From Candidatus Janibacter merdipullorum (GTDB lineage: Bacteria > Actinomycetota > Actinomycetes > Actinomycetales > Dermatophilaceae), in NCBI GenBank assembly GCA_019116945.1, contig DXAR01000065.1:1-39970 (forward strand): DNA of 39,970 nt, read 5' to 3'. The notes beneath the pieces were generated by a model. That model worked only from the letters and a program-made list of their open reading frames with translations, was not told the DNA's origin and did not search any database. Of this stretch, positions 8,669-16,505 are shown in pieces (position 1 is the first letter of the stretch; each line of letters opens with the position of its first letter). Both the position numbers and the translations under genes were made by a program.

Positions 8669-9148
8669 TCAGGGCACGGGCAGCAGGAGCACCCGGCGAG
8701 CGCCGAAGAAGGGCAGGGGGTCGAGGTAGTCGACCCCCTGCTTCGCCCCCAGGTGCAGGCAGACCCGCGGGGCGCAGTGGCCCGCCTCGGGTCCGATCCG
8801 GCCGATGACATCGCCCCGAGCCACGGAGTCGCCGACGGAGAGGTCGGACTCCACCGGCTCGTAGGTGCTGCGGATCCCGTCGGCGTGCGTGATGCTCACC
8901 GTGCCCCGGCCCGCGACCCGGCCGCGGTGGGTCACCCGACCGTCGGCGACCGCGGTGACGTCCGCCCCCTTCGCCGTGCGCAGGTCGATCCCGCGGTGCC
9001 CGGGGCCCCACCGCTCCTCCGGTGCGTCGAAGGGCGCCGCCAGCGCCGGGCGGGCGCCGTCGCCGACGGGCCACTCCCACCTAGCCTCGGCCGGCTGGGC
9101 GAGCAGGCCGACGGCGAGAGCGAGCGCGAGGACTCCGGATGCGGCCAT
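8669..9148 (-). CDS. Secreted M23/LytM-like protein with incomplete active site
   Basis: This 159-residue protein has a short signal peptide (about 1-22, ending near PAEA) and a LytM/M23 domain. The zinc ligands His51 and Asp55 (HRGID) and His132 (LHLG) are present. The first His of the usual HxH motif is Cys130, and the usual YAH position reads TYEP, so both catalytic histidines appear to be missing. Actinobacterial homologues near rpsB (such as the Rv2891 type) show similar CLHWG-like endings, so this may be a property of the family. It may regulate peptidoglycan cleavage as EnvC does rather than cut it. It converges with xerC with an 11-base gap. Confidence 0.88.
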   Translation of the reverse strand: MAASGVLALALAVGLLAQPAEARWEWPVGDGARPALAAPFDAPEERWGPGHRGIDLRTAKGADVTAVADGRVTHRGRVAGRGTVSITHADGIRSTYEPVESDLSVGDSVARGDVIGRIGPEAGHCAPRVCLHLGAKQGVDYLDPLPFFGARRVLLLPVP

Positions 9149-9235
9149 GCACCCAGCCTCGGGGCCCTCCGCACGACGGGGGGAGGAGGGGAGGCAGTGT
9201 GTGGAGGGCGACCGGGCAAACCTCCCGCTTGTGGA

Positions 9236-10393
9236 TCAGTCGATCGCGGCGGCCAACCGCCGAGCACCCTCCCGGAGGACCTCCTCCTGCTTGCAGAAGG
9301 CGAAGCGCACGAGCGAGGCCGTGGGGGCCGGGTCGTCGCAGAAGACGGACACGGGGACCGCTGCGACGCCCGCGGTGGCGGGCAGCTCCATGCACCACGT
9401 CAGCGCGTCGGTGACCCCGATCGGCGTGAGGTCGGCGACGAGGAAGTAGGTCCCCTGCGATGGCCGCACGGCCAGGCCGGCGGCGGAGAGCCCGTCGACG
9501 AGCAGGTCGTGGCGCGTGCGCAGCGAGTCGCGCAGGCTCGTCAGCGGTGCCGGCCCCATCTCCAGGGCGGCCGCCACCGCGTGCTGGAGGGGAGAGGCGG
9601 TCGTGAAGGTGAGGAACTGCTTGGCCACGCGTGCGGCGCGGACGAGAGGTGCGGGCCCGCTGGCCCAGCCGACCTTCCACCCCGTGACGGAGAAGAACTT
9701 GCCCGCGGACCCGATCGTCAGGGTCCGATCGGCCATGCCCGGCAGCGTCGCGATGGGCACGTGCGGCACGCCGAAGGTGAGGTGTTCGTAGACCTCGTCG
9801 CTGATGACCCAGGCATCGTGCTCGCGGGCGAGGTCGGCGACGACCGCGAGCTCCTCGGTGCTGAAGACCTTGCCCGAGGGGTTGTGCGGTGAGTTGAGCA
9901 GCACGACCTTCGTCCGGTCGGAGAAGGCCGCCGTCAGGCGGTCCCGGTCGAAGGAGAGGTCGGGGAAGGTCAAGGGCACCGTCCGCTTCACCCCGCCGGC
10001 GAGGGCGATGCAGGCCGAGTAGCTGTCGTACGACGGCTCGAAGGTGACGACCTCGTCGCCGGCCTCGACGAGGCCGAGGAGGGAGGCCGCGATGGCCTCG
10101 GTCGCGCCGGAGGTCACGAGGACCTGGTCCGCCGGATCGAGCACGAGGCCGTGGTGCTCCTCCTGGTGGGCGGCGACCGCTGCACGCAGCTCCGGGATCC
10201 CGATGGACGGCGGGTACTGGTTGTGGCCGTCCGTGATGGCCCGGCGGGCGGCCTCGAGCACCCGCTCCGGCCCGTCGGTGTCGGGGAAGCCCTGGCCGAG
10301 GTTCACCGCGTCGTGCTCGAGCGCGAGGGCCGACATCGTCGCGAAGATCGTCTCGGCGTGCGGCTGCATCCGGCTCACGAGAGGGTCGCTCAT
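9236..10393 (-). CDS. Class I/II PLP-dependent aminotransferase
   Basis: A 385-residue fold-type I aminotransferase. Visible motifs are NLGQGFPDTDGP near the N-terminus, TSGATEAIAA, LNSPHNPSGKVF, WVISDEVYEHLTF, and the PLP lysine in TIGSAGKFFSVTGWKVGW. A substrate-carboxylate arginine lies near the end in SLVRFAFCK. The closest family type is the DapC/kynurenine aminotransferase group (N-succinyldiaminopimelate aminotransferase in actinobacteria), but the substrate cannot be fixed from sequence. The ATG at 10393 follows a TACGCT -10 box by 7 bases, which suggests a leaderless message. It is divergent from the membrane protein at 10469. Confidence 0.9.
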   Translation of the reverse strand: MSDPLVSRMQPHAETIFATMSALALEHDAVNLGQGFPDTDGPERVLEAARRAITDGHNQYPPSIGIPELRAAVAAHQEEHHGLVLDPADQVLVTSGATEAIAASLLGLVEAGDEVVTFEPSYDSYSACIALAGGVKRTVPLTFPDLSFDRDRLTAAFSDRTKVVLLNSPHNPSGKVFSTEELAVVADLAREHDAWVISDEVYEHLTFGVPHVPIATLPGMADRTLTIGSAGKFFSVTGWKVGWASGPAPLVRAARVAKQFLTFTTASPLQHAVAAALEMGPAPLTSLRDSLRTRHDLLVDGLSAAGLAVRPSQGTYFLVADLTPIGVTDALTWCMELPATAGVAAVPVSVFCDDPAPTASLVRFAFCKQEEVLREGARRLAAAID

Positions 10394-10400
10394 GGACCCG

Positions 10401-10406
10401 AGCGTA
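10401..10406 (-). promoter_or_regulatory. -10 box for the class I aminotransferase
   Basis: TACGCT on the minus strand lies 7 bases from the ATG at 10393, so transcription should begin at or next to the start codon. No clear -35 box is visible. Confidence 0.5.
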
Positions 10407-10455
10407 GGACCTCGGGTGAGTAGCCGGGCTCAGGCCGAAGGGGGACCCGCCCGCC

Positions 10456-10461
10456 TAGCGT
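10456..10461 (+). promoter_or_regulatory. -10 box for the membrane protein at 10469
   Basis: TAGCGT lies 7 bases before the GTG start. This matches the TANNNT-then-start pattern of leaderless actinobacterial messages. Confidence 0.5.
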
Positions 10462-10468
10462 CGGTGAC

Positions 10469-11359
10469 GTGACGACGAGCCATCAGCAGGGGAGCCACGA
10501 GACGCCGACGACGCCGGAGGAGCAGGAGGAGATCCCGCTCCTACAGCTCTTCCCCCTCCTCGAACCGCCGCACTCCCTCCGCCAGCGGGTCCTGCGCACC
10601 TACGGCGGACTCCTCGTCTGGCCGGCGATCGGCCTGGCCCTCGGCGTCATCATCGCCGCCGCAATCGCCGCCTCGACCACGTCGTTCGGGGTGCTCGCGG
10701 TGATCTTCCTGGTTCTGGTCTCCTGCTGCCTGGGTGGCTGGGGTCTGGGGATGTGGCACACGAACCGGCTCGGGCTGGGCGAGTTCACCGTGTGGTGCGC
10801 CGGGCTGCTGCCGTTTCCCGTCGTCGTCCTCGGGACGGTCCTGGAGTCGTGGGAGGCCGCCCTCGCCGCCGTCCTGTCCGCGCCCCTCGTCGTGGCCCTC
10901 GTCGCCCACAAGAGGTGGGCAACCGCCCTCGCCGCCGCCGTGGGTGCTGCCGCCCTCGTCGGGACTGCGGGCATGGGCGTCTTCACCGTGGATGCGGAGG
11001 AGGCGCGGTCCGCCCTCGTCGAGGACCTCCGCGCGAGCAAGGTCGTGCCCTTCGCCGACCTGGACTTCAGGCCGACGTACAGCCCCTCGGACGTGGACGT
11101 CGACGAGGACCGGATGACCTACGTCGTCGAGGGGGACTACCTCACCCACCACGTGACGATCGTCCCCGACGACTCCAGCACGGCGTCGACGACGAAGCGG
11201 ACGCCGGACGGGGACGCGGTCCGGCACGAGGCGGGGATGCGCATCACCGTCGAGACCCGGAAGGGTGCCGGGGGCCGCGACACCGAGGCAGCGGTCGACT
11301 ACGCGGACGGGCTGCAGCGCACGGACCCGGAACGCTTCGCCGGACTCGTCGAGCACTGA
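10469..11359 (+). CDS. Membrane protein with C-terminal soluble domain, function unknown
   Basis: This 296-residue protein has a hydrophilic N-terminus (about 1-45, rich in Glu, Thr and Pro) and four to five transmembrane segments between about residues 48 and 172. A soluble C-terminal domain of about 120 residues begins after TAGMGVFTVDAEEARSAL and contains acidic stretches (SDVDVDEDRM). No family was recognised. The GTG start is backed by the TAGCGT box 7 bases upstream. It lies just before rpsB on the same strand, with a 200-base gap carrying a separate promoter, so it is probably not part of the ribosomal operon. The C-terminal domain may lie outside the cell. Confidence 0.8.
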   Translation: MTTSHQQGSHETPTTPEEQEEIPLLQLFPLLEPPHSLRQRVLRTYGGLLVWPAIGLALGVIIAAAIAASTTSFGVLAVIFLVLVSCCLGGWGLGMWHTNRLGLGEFTVWCAGLLPFPVVVLGTVLESWEAALAAVLSAPLVVALVAHKRWATALAAAVGAAALVGTAGMGVFTVDAEEARSALVEDLRASKVVPFADLDFRPTYSPSDVDVDEDRMTYVVEGDYLTHHVTIVPDDSSTASTTKRTPDGDAVRHEAGMRITVETRKGAGGRDTEAAVDYADGLQRTDPERFAGLVEH

Positions 11360-11392
11360 GGCGCGGGATTTCCTCCCTTCGCCCTCCGGCCG

Positions 11393-11562
11393 TAGGATGA
11401 GGGGTACATCCAGTGTGTCTGGATGAATTCGCGTGTTCCTCGCCGGGTGACGAGATCTTCTCTGAATCCGGGGCACACCACGGCAGTCCCGGTCTCCGGA
11501 CCGGGCGGGGTGGGTCGGAGCACCAGGAGACAACTGACAACCCACGACGAGAGGACTTCGGC
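11393..11562 (+). promoter_or_regulatory. rpsB promoter and structured leader
   Basis: A TAGGAT -10 box lies at 11393-11398 and predicts a start near 11405. The leader of about 158 bases then begins with a perfect hairpin (CATCCAG 11407-11413, loop TGTGT, CTGGATG 11419-11425). A second perfect hairpin lies at 11488-11505 (CCCGGTC, loop TCCG, GACCGGG). The ribosome binding site GAGGA is at 11551-11555. S2 represses its own operon through the leader in Escherichia coli; a similar role here is inference. Confidence 0.55.
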
Positions 11563-12546
11563 ATGGCCGTCGTCACCATGCGCCAGCTCCTGGAGAGCGG
11601 CGTCCACTTCGGGCACCAGACCCGCCGGTGGAACCCCAAGATGAAGCGCTTCATCATGACCGAGCGCAATGGCATCTACATCATCGACCTGCAGCAGTCG
11701 CTGACCTACATCAACGACGCCTACGAGTTCGTCAAGCAGACGGTCTCCCACGGCGGGACCGTCCTCTTCGTCGGCACGAAGAAGCAGGCCCAGGAGCCGA
11801 TCGCCGAGCAGGCGACGCGCGTCGGGATGCCCTACGTCAACCACCGCTGGCTCGGCGGCATGCTCACGAACTTCCAGACGATCTCCAAGCGCCTCACGCG
11901 CCTCAAGGAGCTCGAGGAGCTCGACTTCGACACCGTCGCCGGCTCCGGCTACACGAAGAAGGAGCTCCTCATCCTTCGTCGTGAGAAGGACAAGCTGGAG
12001 AAGACCCTCGGCGGTATCCGCAACATGGCGAAGGTCCCCTCCGCGGTGTGGATCGTCGACACCAAGAAGGAGCACCTCGCGGTCGACGAGGCCCGCAAGC
12101 TCGGTCTCCCCGTCATCGCGATCCTCGACACCAACTGCGACCCCGACGAGGTCGACTACAAGATCCCCGGCAACGACGACGCGATCCGCTCCGTCACGCT
12201 GCTGACCCGCGTCGTGGCCGACGCGGTCGCCGACGGCCTCATGGCCCGTGGTGGCGGCGCCGCGACCGAGGGTGCCTCGGCCGCCGAGGCCGAGCCGATG
12301 GCCGAGTGGGAGCGCGAGCTCCTCGCCGGTGAGGGCGAGACCGCTGCTGCGGTCAAGGGTGCCCCGGCCGCGGCCGTCCCCGAGGCCGAGACCCAGGCTG
12401 CCGCCACCGAGGCCGCTGCCGAGGTCCCGGCCACGACGGCCCCGGCCGAGTCGGAGACCCCCGCGGAGACCGCGGCGTCGGACGAGACGGCGACCTCCGC
12501 CGAGACCGCCCCGGCGACCCCGGCCGCGGACACCCCCGAGGCCTGA
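11563..12546 (+). CDS. rpsB: 30S ribosomal protein S2 with long Ala/Glu-rich tail
   Basis: S2 binds the back of the 30S subunit and is needed for S1 and initiation complex assembly. The core is unmistakable: [46 protein letters not shown] and [14 protein letters not shown] chose the ATG at 11563, preceded by GAGGA at 11551-11555. The core ends near residue 227, and about 100 further residues rich in Ala, Glu, Thr and Pro follow, making 327 in all against about 240-260 in most bacteria. Long acidic tails of this kind are common in actinobacterial S2. tsf follows after 50 bases. Confidence 0.97.
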   Translation: MAVVTMRQLLESGVHFGHQTRRWNPKMKRFIMTERNGIYIIDLQQSLTYINDAYEFVKQTVSHGGTVLFVGTKKQAQEPIAEQATRVGMPYVNHRWLGGMLTNFQTISKRLTRLKELEELDFDTVAGSGYTKKELLILRREKDKLEKTLGGIRNMAKVPSAVWIVDTKKEHLAVDEARKLGLPVIAILDTNCDPDEVDYKIPGNDDAIRSVTLLTRVVADAVADGLMARGGGAATEGASAAEAEPMAEWERELLAGEGETAAAVKGAPAAAVPEAETQAAATEAAAEVPATTAPAESETPAETAASDETATSAETAPATPAADTPEA

Positions 12547-12596
12547 TCCACCCTCACCGACCACCGTCACACCTCACATAGGAGAACGGGACACAC

Positions 12597-13424
12597 ATGG
12601 CGAACTACACCGCCGCTGACATCAAGCAGCTGCGCGAGCGCACCGGCGCCGGAATGCTCGACGTGAAGAAGGCGCTCGACGAGGCCGAGGGTGACACCTC
12701 CAAGGCCGTGGAGATCCTCCGGATCAAGGGCCAGAAGGGCGTGACCAAGCGCGAGGGTCGCACGACCTCCAACGGCCTCGTCGTGGCCCAGGCCGAGAAC
12801 GGCGTGGGCACCCTCGTCGAGGTCCTCTGCGAGACCGACTTCGTCGCCAAGGCCGAGCCCTTCCGTGCGCTGGCCGACCAGGTCCTCGCCGCGGCGGTCG
12901 AGGCCAAGGCGAGCGACGCCGAGAGCCTGCTCGCGGCGTCCGTCGACGGCAAGACCGTCCAGGAGCTGCTCGACGACGCCAACGCGACCATCGGCGAGAA
13001 GATCGAGGTCAAGCGGGCCGCGCGCGTCGAGGCCCCCTCGGTCTCGGCCTACCTCCACAAGACCAGCCCCGACCTGCCGGCGCAGATCGGTGTCCTCCTG
13101 GGCACCGACGGTGGGGACGAGCAGGTCGGCCGCGACGTCGCGATGCACATCGCGGCGTTCAACCCGAATGTCCTCTCCCGCGACGACATCGACGCCGAGA
13201 CGGTGGCCAACGAGCGCCGCATCGCGGAGGAGACGGCCAAGGAGGAGGGCAAGCCGGAGGCTGCCCTGCCCAAGATCGTCGAGGGTCGGGTCAACGGCTT
13301 CTTCAAGGAGAACGTCCTCCTCGACCAGCCCTTCGCCAAGGACACCAAGAAGTCCGTCGGCACGGTGCTCGAGGAGGCCGGCGCGACCGCGACGCAGTTC
13401 GCCCGCTTCCGCGTCGGTTCCTGA
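12597..13424 (+). CDS. tsf: Elongation factor Ts
   Basis: EF-Ts exchanges GDP for GTP on EF-Tu. The N-terminal UBA-like domain (IKQLRERTGAGMLDVKKAL) is followed by the core with the TDFVAK motif (CETDFVAKAEPF) that inserts into EF-Tu. A second core half reads VAMHIAAFNPNVLSRDDID and the end is NGFFKENVLLDQPFAKD. Length is 275 residues, normal for actinobacteria. The ATG has a good ribosome binding site (AGGAGAACGG). It is the second gene of rpsB-tsf and ends just before a strong terminator. Confidence 0.97.
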   Translation: MANYTAADIKQLRERTGAGMLDVKKALDEAEGDTSKAVEILRIKGQKGVTKREGRTTSNGLVVAQAENGVGTLVEVLCETDFVAKAEPFRALADQVLAAAVEAKASDAESLLAASVDGKTVQELLDDANATIGEKIEVKRAARVEAPSVSAYLHKTSPDLPAQIGVLLGTDGGDEQVGRDVAMHIAAFNPNVLSRDDIDAETVANERRIAEETAKEEGKPEAALPKIVEGRVNGFFKENVLLDQPFAKDTKKSVGTVLEEAGATATQFARFRVGS

Positions 13425-13437
13425 CCGACCCAGCAGC

Positions 13438-13474
13438 GAAGGGAGCCGCACCCGTCACGGGTGCGGCTCCCTTC
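13438..13474 (+). terminator. Strong terminator hairpin after tsf
   Basis: A perfect 17-bp stem (13438-13454 with 13458-13474) closes a 3-base TCA loop, 14 bases after the tsf stop. TCGT follows rather than a T-run. The length and position mark the end of the rpsB-tsf unit. Confidence 0.85.
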
Positions 13475-13501
13475 GTCGTACCGGGCCGGGCAGTGAGGCG
13501 C

Positions 13502-13507
13502 TAGGAT
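13502..13507 (+). promoter_or_regulatory. -10 box for the Ser/Thr-rich lipoprotein
   Basis: TAGGAT lies 31 bases before the chosen ATG and right after the tsf terminator. The -35 is not obvious. Confidence 0.45.
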
Positions 13508-13537
13508 CACCACATCATCGTGGAGATGAGGGCCCCC

Positions 13538-14272
13538 ATGCTGACCACGACCCGGTTTGGACTCGCCACCCCCGTGTTCGGGGCCCTTCTCGTGCTCACC
13601 GCCTGCGGCGGCTCCGGGGACACGGAGAGCACGTCCGCCTCGTCGGCGACGACCTCCTCGACGAGCGCGCCATCCAGCACCAGCGCTCCGTCCAGCACGA
13701 GCCCGAGCAGCACGTCGACGCCCACCTCGACGACCGACACGACGACGTCCAGCTCGTCGACCAGCACCTCGTCGGCCCCGACGACGAGCAGCACGTCCAG
13801 CACGAGCAGCACGACCTCCGCGACGGCGACCACCGCCGCCGCGCCTGTGGGCCCGCAGACGTGCGGACAGGTCACCACGGTCCCCGGTGACCGGGTCACG
13901 GTCCGGATCGTGGCGGGCGACATCGACTGCGCCTTCGCCGAGGGCCTGCTGACGACCTACTACCAGGACCCGCCGTCGACCCCGCAGGGCAGCGGCGGGT
14001 TCGGCGAGATCGACGGGTGGTCGTGCATGACCGCCACCGTGGCCTCCGGCGGCGCGACCTCGTGCACCTCGCCCGACGGCGCCAAGATCACGACGGGTGC
14101 CGTGACGGCCCCGTCGCCGACCTCGTCGTCCACACCCACGACGCCGCCCCCGGCCTCCGGTGGCGGCAGCTGCGCCCAGATCGACCAGCCGACGCTCGAC
14201 CAGATGTTCCCGGACGGCGTCCTCGACGAGCAGAAGTGCGCCTCCTTCATCTCGGGAGAGGCCGGGCACTGA
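13538..14272 (+). CDS. Ser/Thr-rich lipoprotein, function unknown
   Basis: The protein starts with a lipoprotein signal peptide (MLTTTRF, a hydrophobic stretch, then the lipobox LTAC) of about 22 residues. I chose the ATG at 13538; in-frame starts at 13526 (ATG) and 13520 (GTG) are possible. After the Cys comes a low-complexity linker of about 80 residues made almost only of Ser, Thr, Ala and Pro, which may be glycosylated and span the wall. A compact domain follows (QTCGQVTTVPGDRVTVRI through WSCMTATV and TSCTSPDG) with several Cys that may form disulfides. Then comes a second short linker and a short C-terminal unit with two Cys. No family was recognised. Confidence 0.8.
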   Translation: MLTTTRFGLATPVFGALLVLTACGGSGDTESTSASSATTSSTSAPSSTSAPSSTSPSSTSTPTSTTDTTTSSSSTSTSSAPTTSSTSSTSSTTSATATTAAAPVGPQTCGQVTTVPGDRVTVRIVAGDIDCAFAEGLLTTYYQDPPSTPQGSGGFGEIDGWSCMTATVASGGATSCTSPDGAKITTGAVTAPSPTSSSTPTTPPPASGGGSCAQIDQPTLDQMFPDGVLDEQKCASFISGEAGH

Positions 14273-14287
14273 CCGTCGCGGCGCCCG

Positions 14288-14872
14288 TCAACGGGTCGCC
14301 TCCCCCGGCAGGGCATCGAGGACGACGCGCACCATCCACGCGAGGTGCTCGGCGGTCTCGTGCGGGGAGCCCGTCGGGTGCATCACCTGAGAGAGGGCGA
14401 CCCGGACGATGACCTCGATGGTGGCGTCGATCCGGGCCTGCGGCAGCGGCAGGTCGAAGGGGGCGACGAGCCCCTGCACGGTGGCGGTGGCCAGGTCGAG
14501 CAGGTGCTCGGGACGGGTCGTGAGGAGCGGGAGCAGCTCGGTGTCGGCGCCGTGGGCGGCACTGACGACACCCCGGACGAGCGAGCTGTCCTCCGCCCGG
14601 GCGAGGACCCGCGTGATCGAGCGCTCGATGGCGGTCGGCACGTCAGCGGCTCCCTCGAAGCCCGCGATCACCTCACCGAGGAAGGCCTCGACCTCGCGGA
14701 TGACGAGCAGCTCGGCGAGCTCGGCCTTCGTCCCGACCTCGGTGTGGACGGTCTGCCGGCTCACCCCGACGGCGGAGGCGACCTTGCCCATGGAGACGGC
14801 GGCCCAGCCGCCGCCGATCGTCAGCCCGGCGGTCGCGTCGAGGATCCGCTCGCGCAGCGGGGAGTCACTCAC
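14288..14872 (-). CDS. TetR family transcriptional regulator, probable alkB regulator
   Basis: A 194-residue TetR-type regulator. The N-terminal helix-turn-helix is seen as RERILDATAGLTIGGG, then VSMGKVASAVGVSRQTVHTEVGTKAELAEL (about residues 8-55 together). The rest is the helical ligand-binding and dimer domain. Its GTG start overlaps the alkB stop by 4 bases, so it is co-transcribed with alkB and probably regulates that promoter. The ligand is unknown but is likely an alkane-derived compound. A palindrome between the -35 and -10 boxes of the alkB promoter is the likely operator. Confidence 0.92.
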   Translation of the reverse strand: MSDSPLRERILDATAGLTIGGGWAAVSMGKVASAVGVSRQTVHTEVGTKAELAELLVIREVEAFLGEVIAGFEGAADVPTAIERSITRVLARAEDSSLVRGVVSAAHGADTELLPLLTTRPEHLLDLATATVQGLVAPFDLPLPQARIDATIEVIVRVALSQVMHPTGSPHETAEHLAWMVRVVLDALPGEATR

Positions 14873-16332
14873 GCTGCCTCGACGACGAAGTCGAGCTTGT
14901 CCCGGACGCCGCAGTCGGGGCAGTTCCAGTCGTCAGGGATGTCGGCCCAGGCGGTGCCGGCCGCGAAGCCCTCGTGCTCGTCGCCCGCGGCGACCTCGTA
15001 GCGGTAGCCGCAGCCGGGGCAGGTCGCGCGGGAGACCTCGTCCGGGGCCTCCCTTCGCGCCTCGACGCCGACGCCGGAGGGGGCCGCCGCAGCGCCGGCG
15101 AGGATGCGCTCCCGCCGGCGTGGGTCGATGTTGGCCAGGCTGAGGTCGCCGTCGAAGTGGGCGGCCACCCGCGGATCCATGACGCGGCGCCACAGGGGCG
15201 GGAGGAGGGCGAGGACGATCATGCCGGCGTACCCGGTCGGCAGGACGGGCGCCTCGTCGAAGCTGCGCAGTGCCTGGTAGCGCCGGGTCGGGTTGGCGTG
15301 GTGGTCGCTGTGGCGCTGCAGGTGGTAGAGGAAGACATTGGTCGCGATGTTGTTCGAGTTCCACGAGTGGCTCTGGAGCACCCGCTCGTAGCGCTCGACC
15401 TCGCCGTGGTGGACCTTCTGCCGGAGCATGCCGTAGTGCTCGAGGTAGTTGACGACCTCGAGCAGGCTCAGCCCGACGAGGCCCTGCAGGAGGAGGTAGG
15501 GGAGGAGGCCGGGCCCGAGCCACGCGACCATGACCCCCCAGAGCACGAGGGTCATCGCCCACGCGTTGAGCACGTCGTTGTCCGGGTGGACGGTCCGCTT
15601 GCCGCGGCGGCGGAGCCGGGTGGACTCGAGACGCCAGGCATTGCGGAGCGAGCCGAGGACCGTGCGCGGCCAGAAGGCGTAGAAGGACTCGCCGAGGCGG
15701 GAGCTCGCGGGGTCCTCGGGCGTGGCCACCCGCACGTGGTGGCCCCGGTTGTGCTCGATGAAGAAGTGCCCGTACCCGCTCTGCGCGAGGGCCACCTTGG
15801 ACAGCCACCGCTCGTGCTTCGGCCGCTTGTGACCGAGCTCGTGGGCGGTGTTGATCGCGATGCCGCCGACGCACCCGATGGAGATCGTCGCGCCGACCTT
15901 CTCGAGCGTCGTCAGCGCGTAGGGCTCACCGAGGTTCCCGGGCAGGTGCGTCGCGCCCCAGTCCGCGAGCCCGACGAGGCCGAGGAGGTCGGGAAGGGGG
16001 TTGCCCCGGGCGACGAGGTACATGGCGGCGACGAAGCCGAGGTACTGCACGGGGATGTAGGCGTAGACGATCCACCGGTAGTACGGATCGGCCTCGAGGG
16101 CGGCCACGGCCTCCTCGGGCGGGTTGGTGCGGTCCCGGCCGACGACGAGGTCGGTGACGGGGATGACCCCGAGGATGATGATCGGCCCCAGCCACAGCCA
16201 CGCGGACCAGCCGGTGACGGCATGCCCGAGGTAGGCGACGAAGGCGAGGGAGGGGACCACGAGGCCGATGAGCCACAGGTACCGCTTGCCGTCTCGCCAG
16301 GGAAGGTCCACCGGGGTGGCTGCTGCCGTCAT
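14869..16332 (-). CDS. alkB: Alkane 1-monooxygenase with fused rubredoxin (AlkB-Rd)
   Basis: This 487-residue membrane di-iron hydroxylase oxidises medium-chain alkanes to 1-alkanols. The His boxes are complete: HELGH (164-168), EHNRGHH (193-199) and LQRHSDHH (338-345), with the AlkB signature NYLEHYGMLR (295-304). Transmembrane segments lie at about 19-40, 45-65, 90-108 and 260-290. The C-terminus is a rubredoxin domain with its iron-binding Cys438, Cys441, Cys471 and Cys474 (CPGCGYRYE and CPDCG), so the electron carrier is built in. Such fusions are known in actinobacteria. No separate rubredoxin reductase gene lies nearby, so reducing power must come from elsewhere. tetR follows in the same operon. 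Confidence 0.97.
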   Translation of the reverse strand: MTAAATPVDLPWRDGKRYLWLIGLVVPSLAFVAYLGHAVTGWSAWLWLGPIIILGVIPVTDLVVGRDRTNPPEEAVAALEADPYYRWIVYAYIPVQYLGFVAAMYLVARGNPLPDLLGLVGLADWGATHLPGNLGEPYALTTLEKVGATISIGCVGGIAINTAHELGHKRPKHERWLSKVALAQSGYGHFFIEHNRGHHVRVATPEDPASSRLGESFYAFWPRTVLGSLRNAWRLESTRLRRRGKRTVHPDNDVLNAWAMTLVLWGVMVAWLGPGLLPYLLLQGLVGLSLLEVVNYLEHYGMLRQKVHHGEVERYERVLQSHSWNSNNIATNVFLYHLQRHSDHHANPTRRYQALRSFDEAPVLPTGYAGMIVLALLPPLWRRVMDPRVAAHFDGDLSLANIDPRRRERILAGAAAAPSGVGVEARREAPDEVSRATCPGCGYRYEVAAGDEHEGFAAGTAWADIPDDWNCPDCGVRDKLDFVVEAA

Positions 16333-16367
16333 GCCGAACTCCTCGTCGTCGAGTGATCGATGCGGTG

Positions 16368-16396
16368 ACCGTAGTGACTCCCGAGTTACTTGACAA
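16368..16396 (-). promoter_or_regulatory. alkB promoter
   Basis: On the minus strand a -35 box TTGTCA (16391-16396) and a -10 box TACGGT (16368-16373) are separated by exactly 17 bases. The start site would be near 16361, about 30 bases before the alkB ATG, which has a GAGGAG ribosome binding site. Confidence 0.6.
16373..16390 (+). promoter_or_regulatory. Palindromic operator candidate in the alkB promoter spacer
   Basis: AGTGACTC, two bases, then GAGTTACT form an 18-bp palindrome with one mismatched pair. It fills the space between the -35 and -10 boxes, where a bound TetR-type dimer would block polymerase. The site fits the TetR gene in the same operon; binding is inference. Confidence 0.55.
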
Positions 16397-16416
16397 CTGG
16401 AAGGGGAATGTCAAGT
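16388..16416 (+). promoter_or_regulatory. Spaced inverted repeat over the alkB -35 region
   Basis: ACTTGACA (16388-16395) and TGTCAAGT (16409-16416) are perfect 8-bp inverted copies 13 bases apart. One arm overlaps the alkB -35 box. It may be a second regulator site, and its right arm also offers a TTGACA on the minus strand. Confidence 0.45.
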
Positions 16417-16505
16417 GATCACGCCTGCGCCCGTCGGGTCCTCGAAGACGGCCCACCTGTGGAAGGATCGGGCCGACCCATGTGTGCGAGACCCCAGGGA
16501 GACCC

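Noticed and set aside
13620-13850. Repetitive DNA resembling a tandem repeat
   Set aside because: The pattern comes from runs of Ser and Thr codons in the lipoprotein linker. The units are not of constant length or sequence, so it is neither a CRISPR array nor a satellite.
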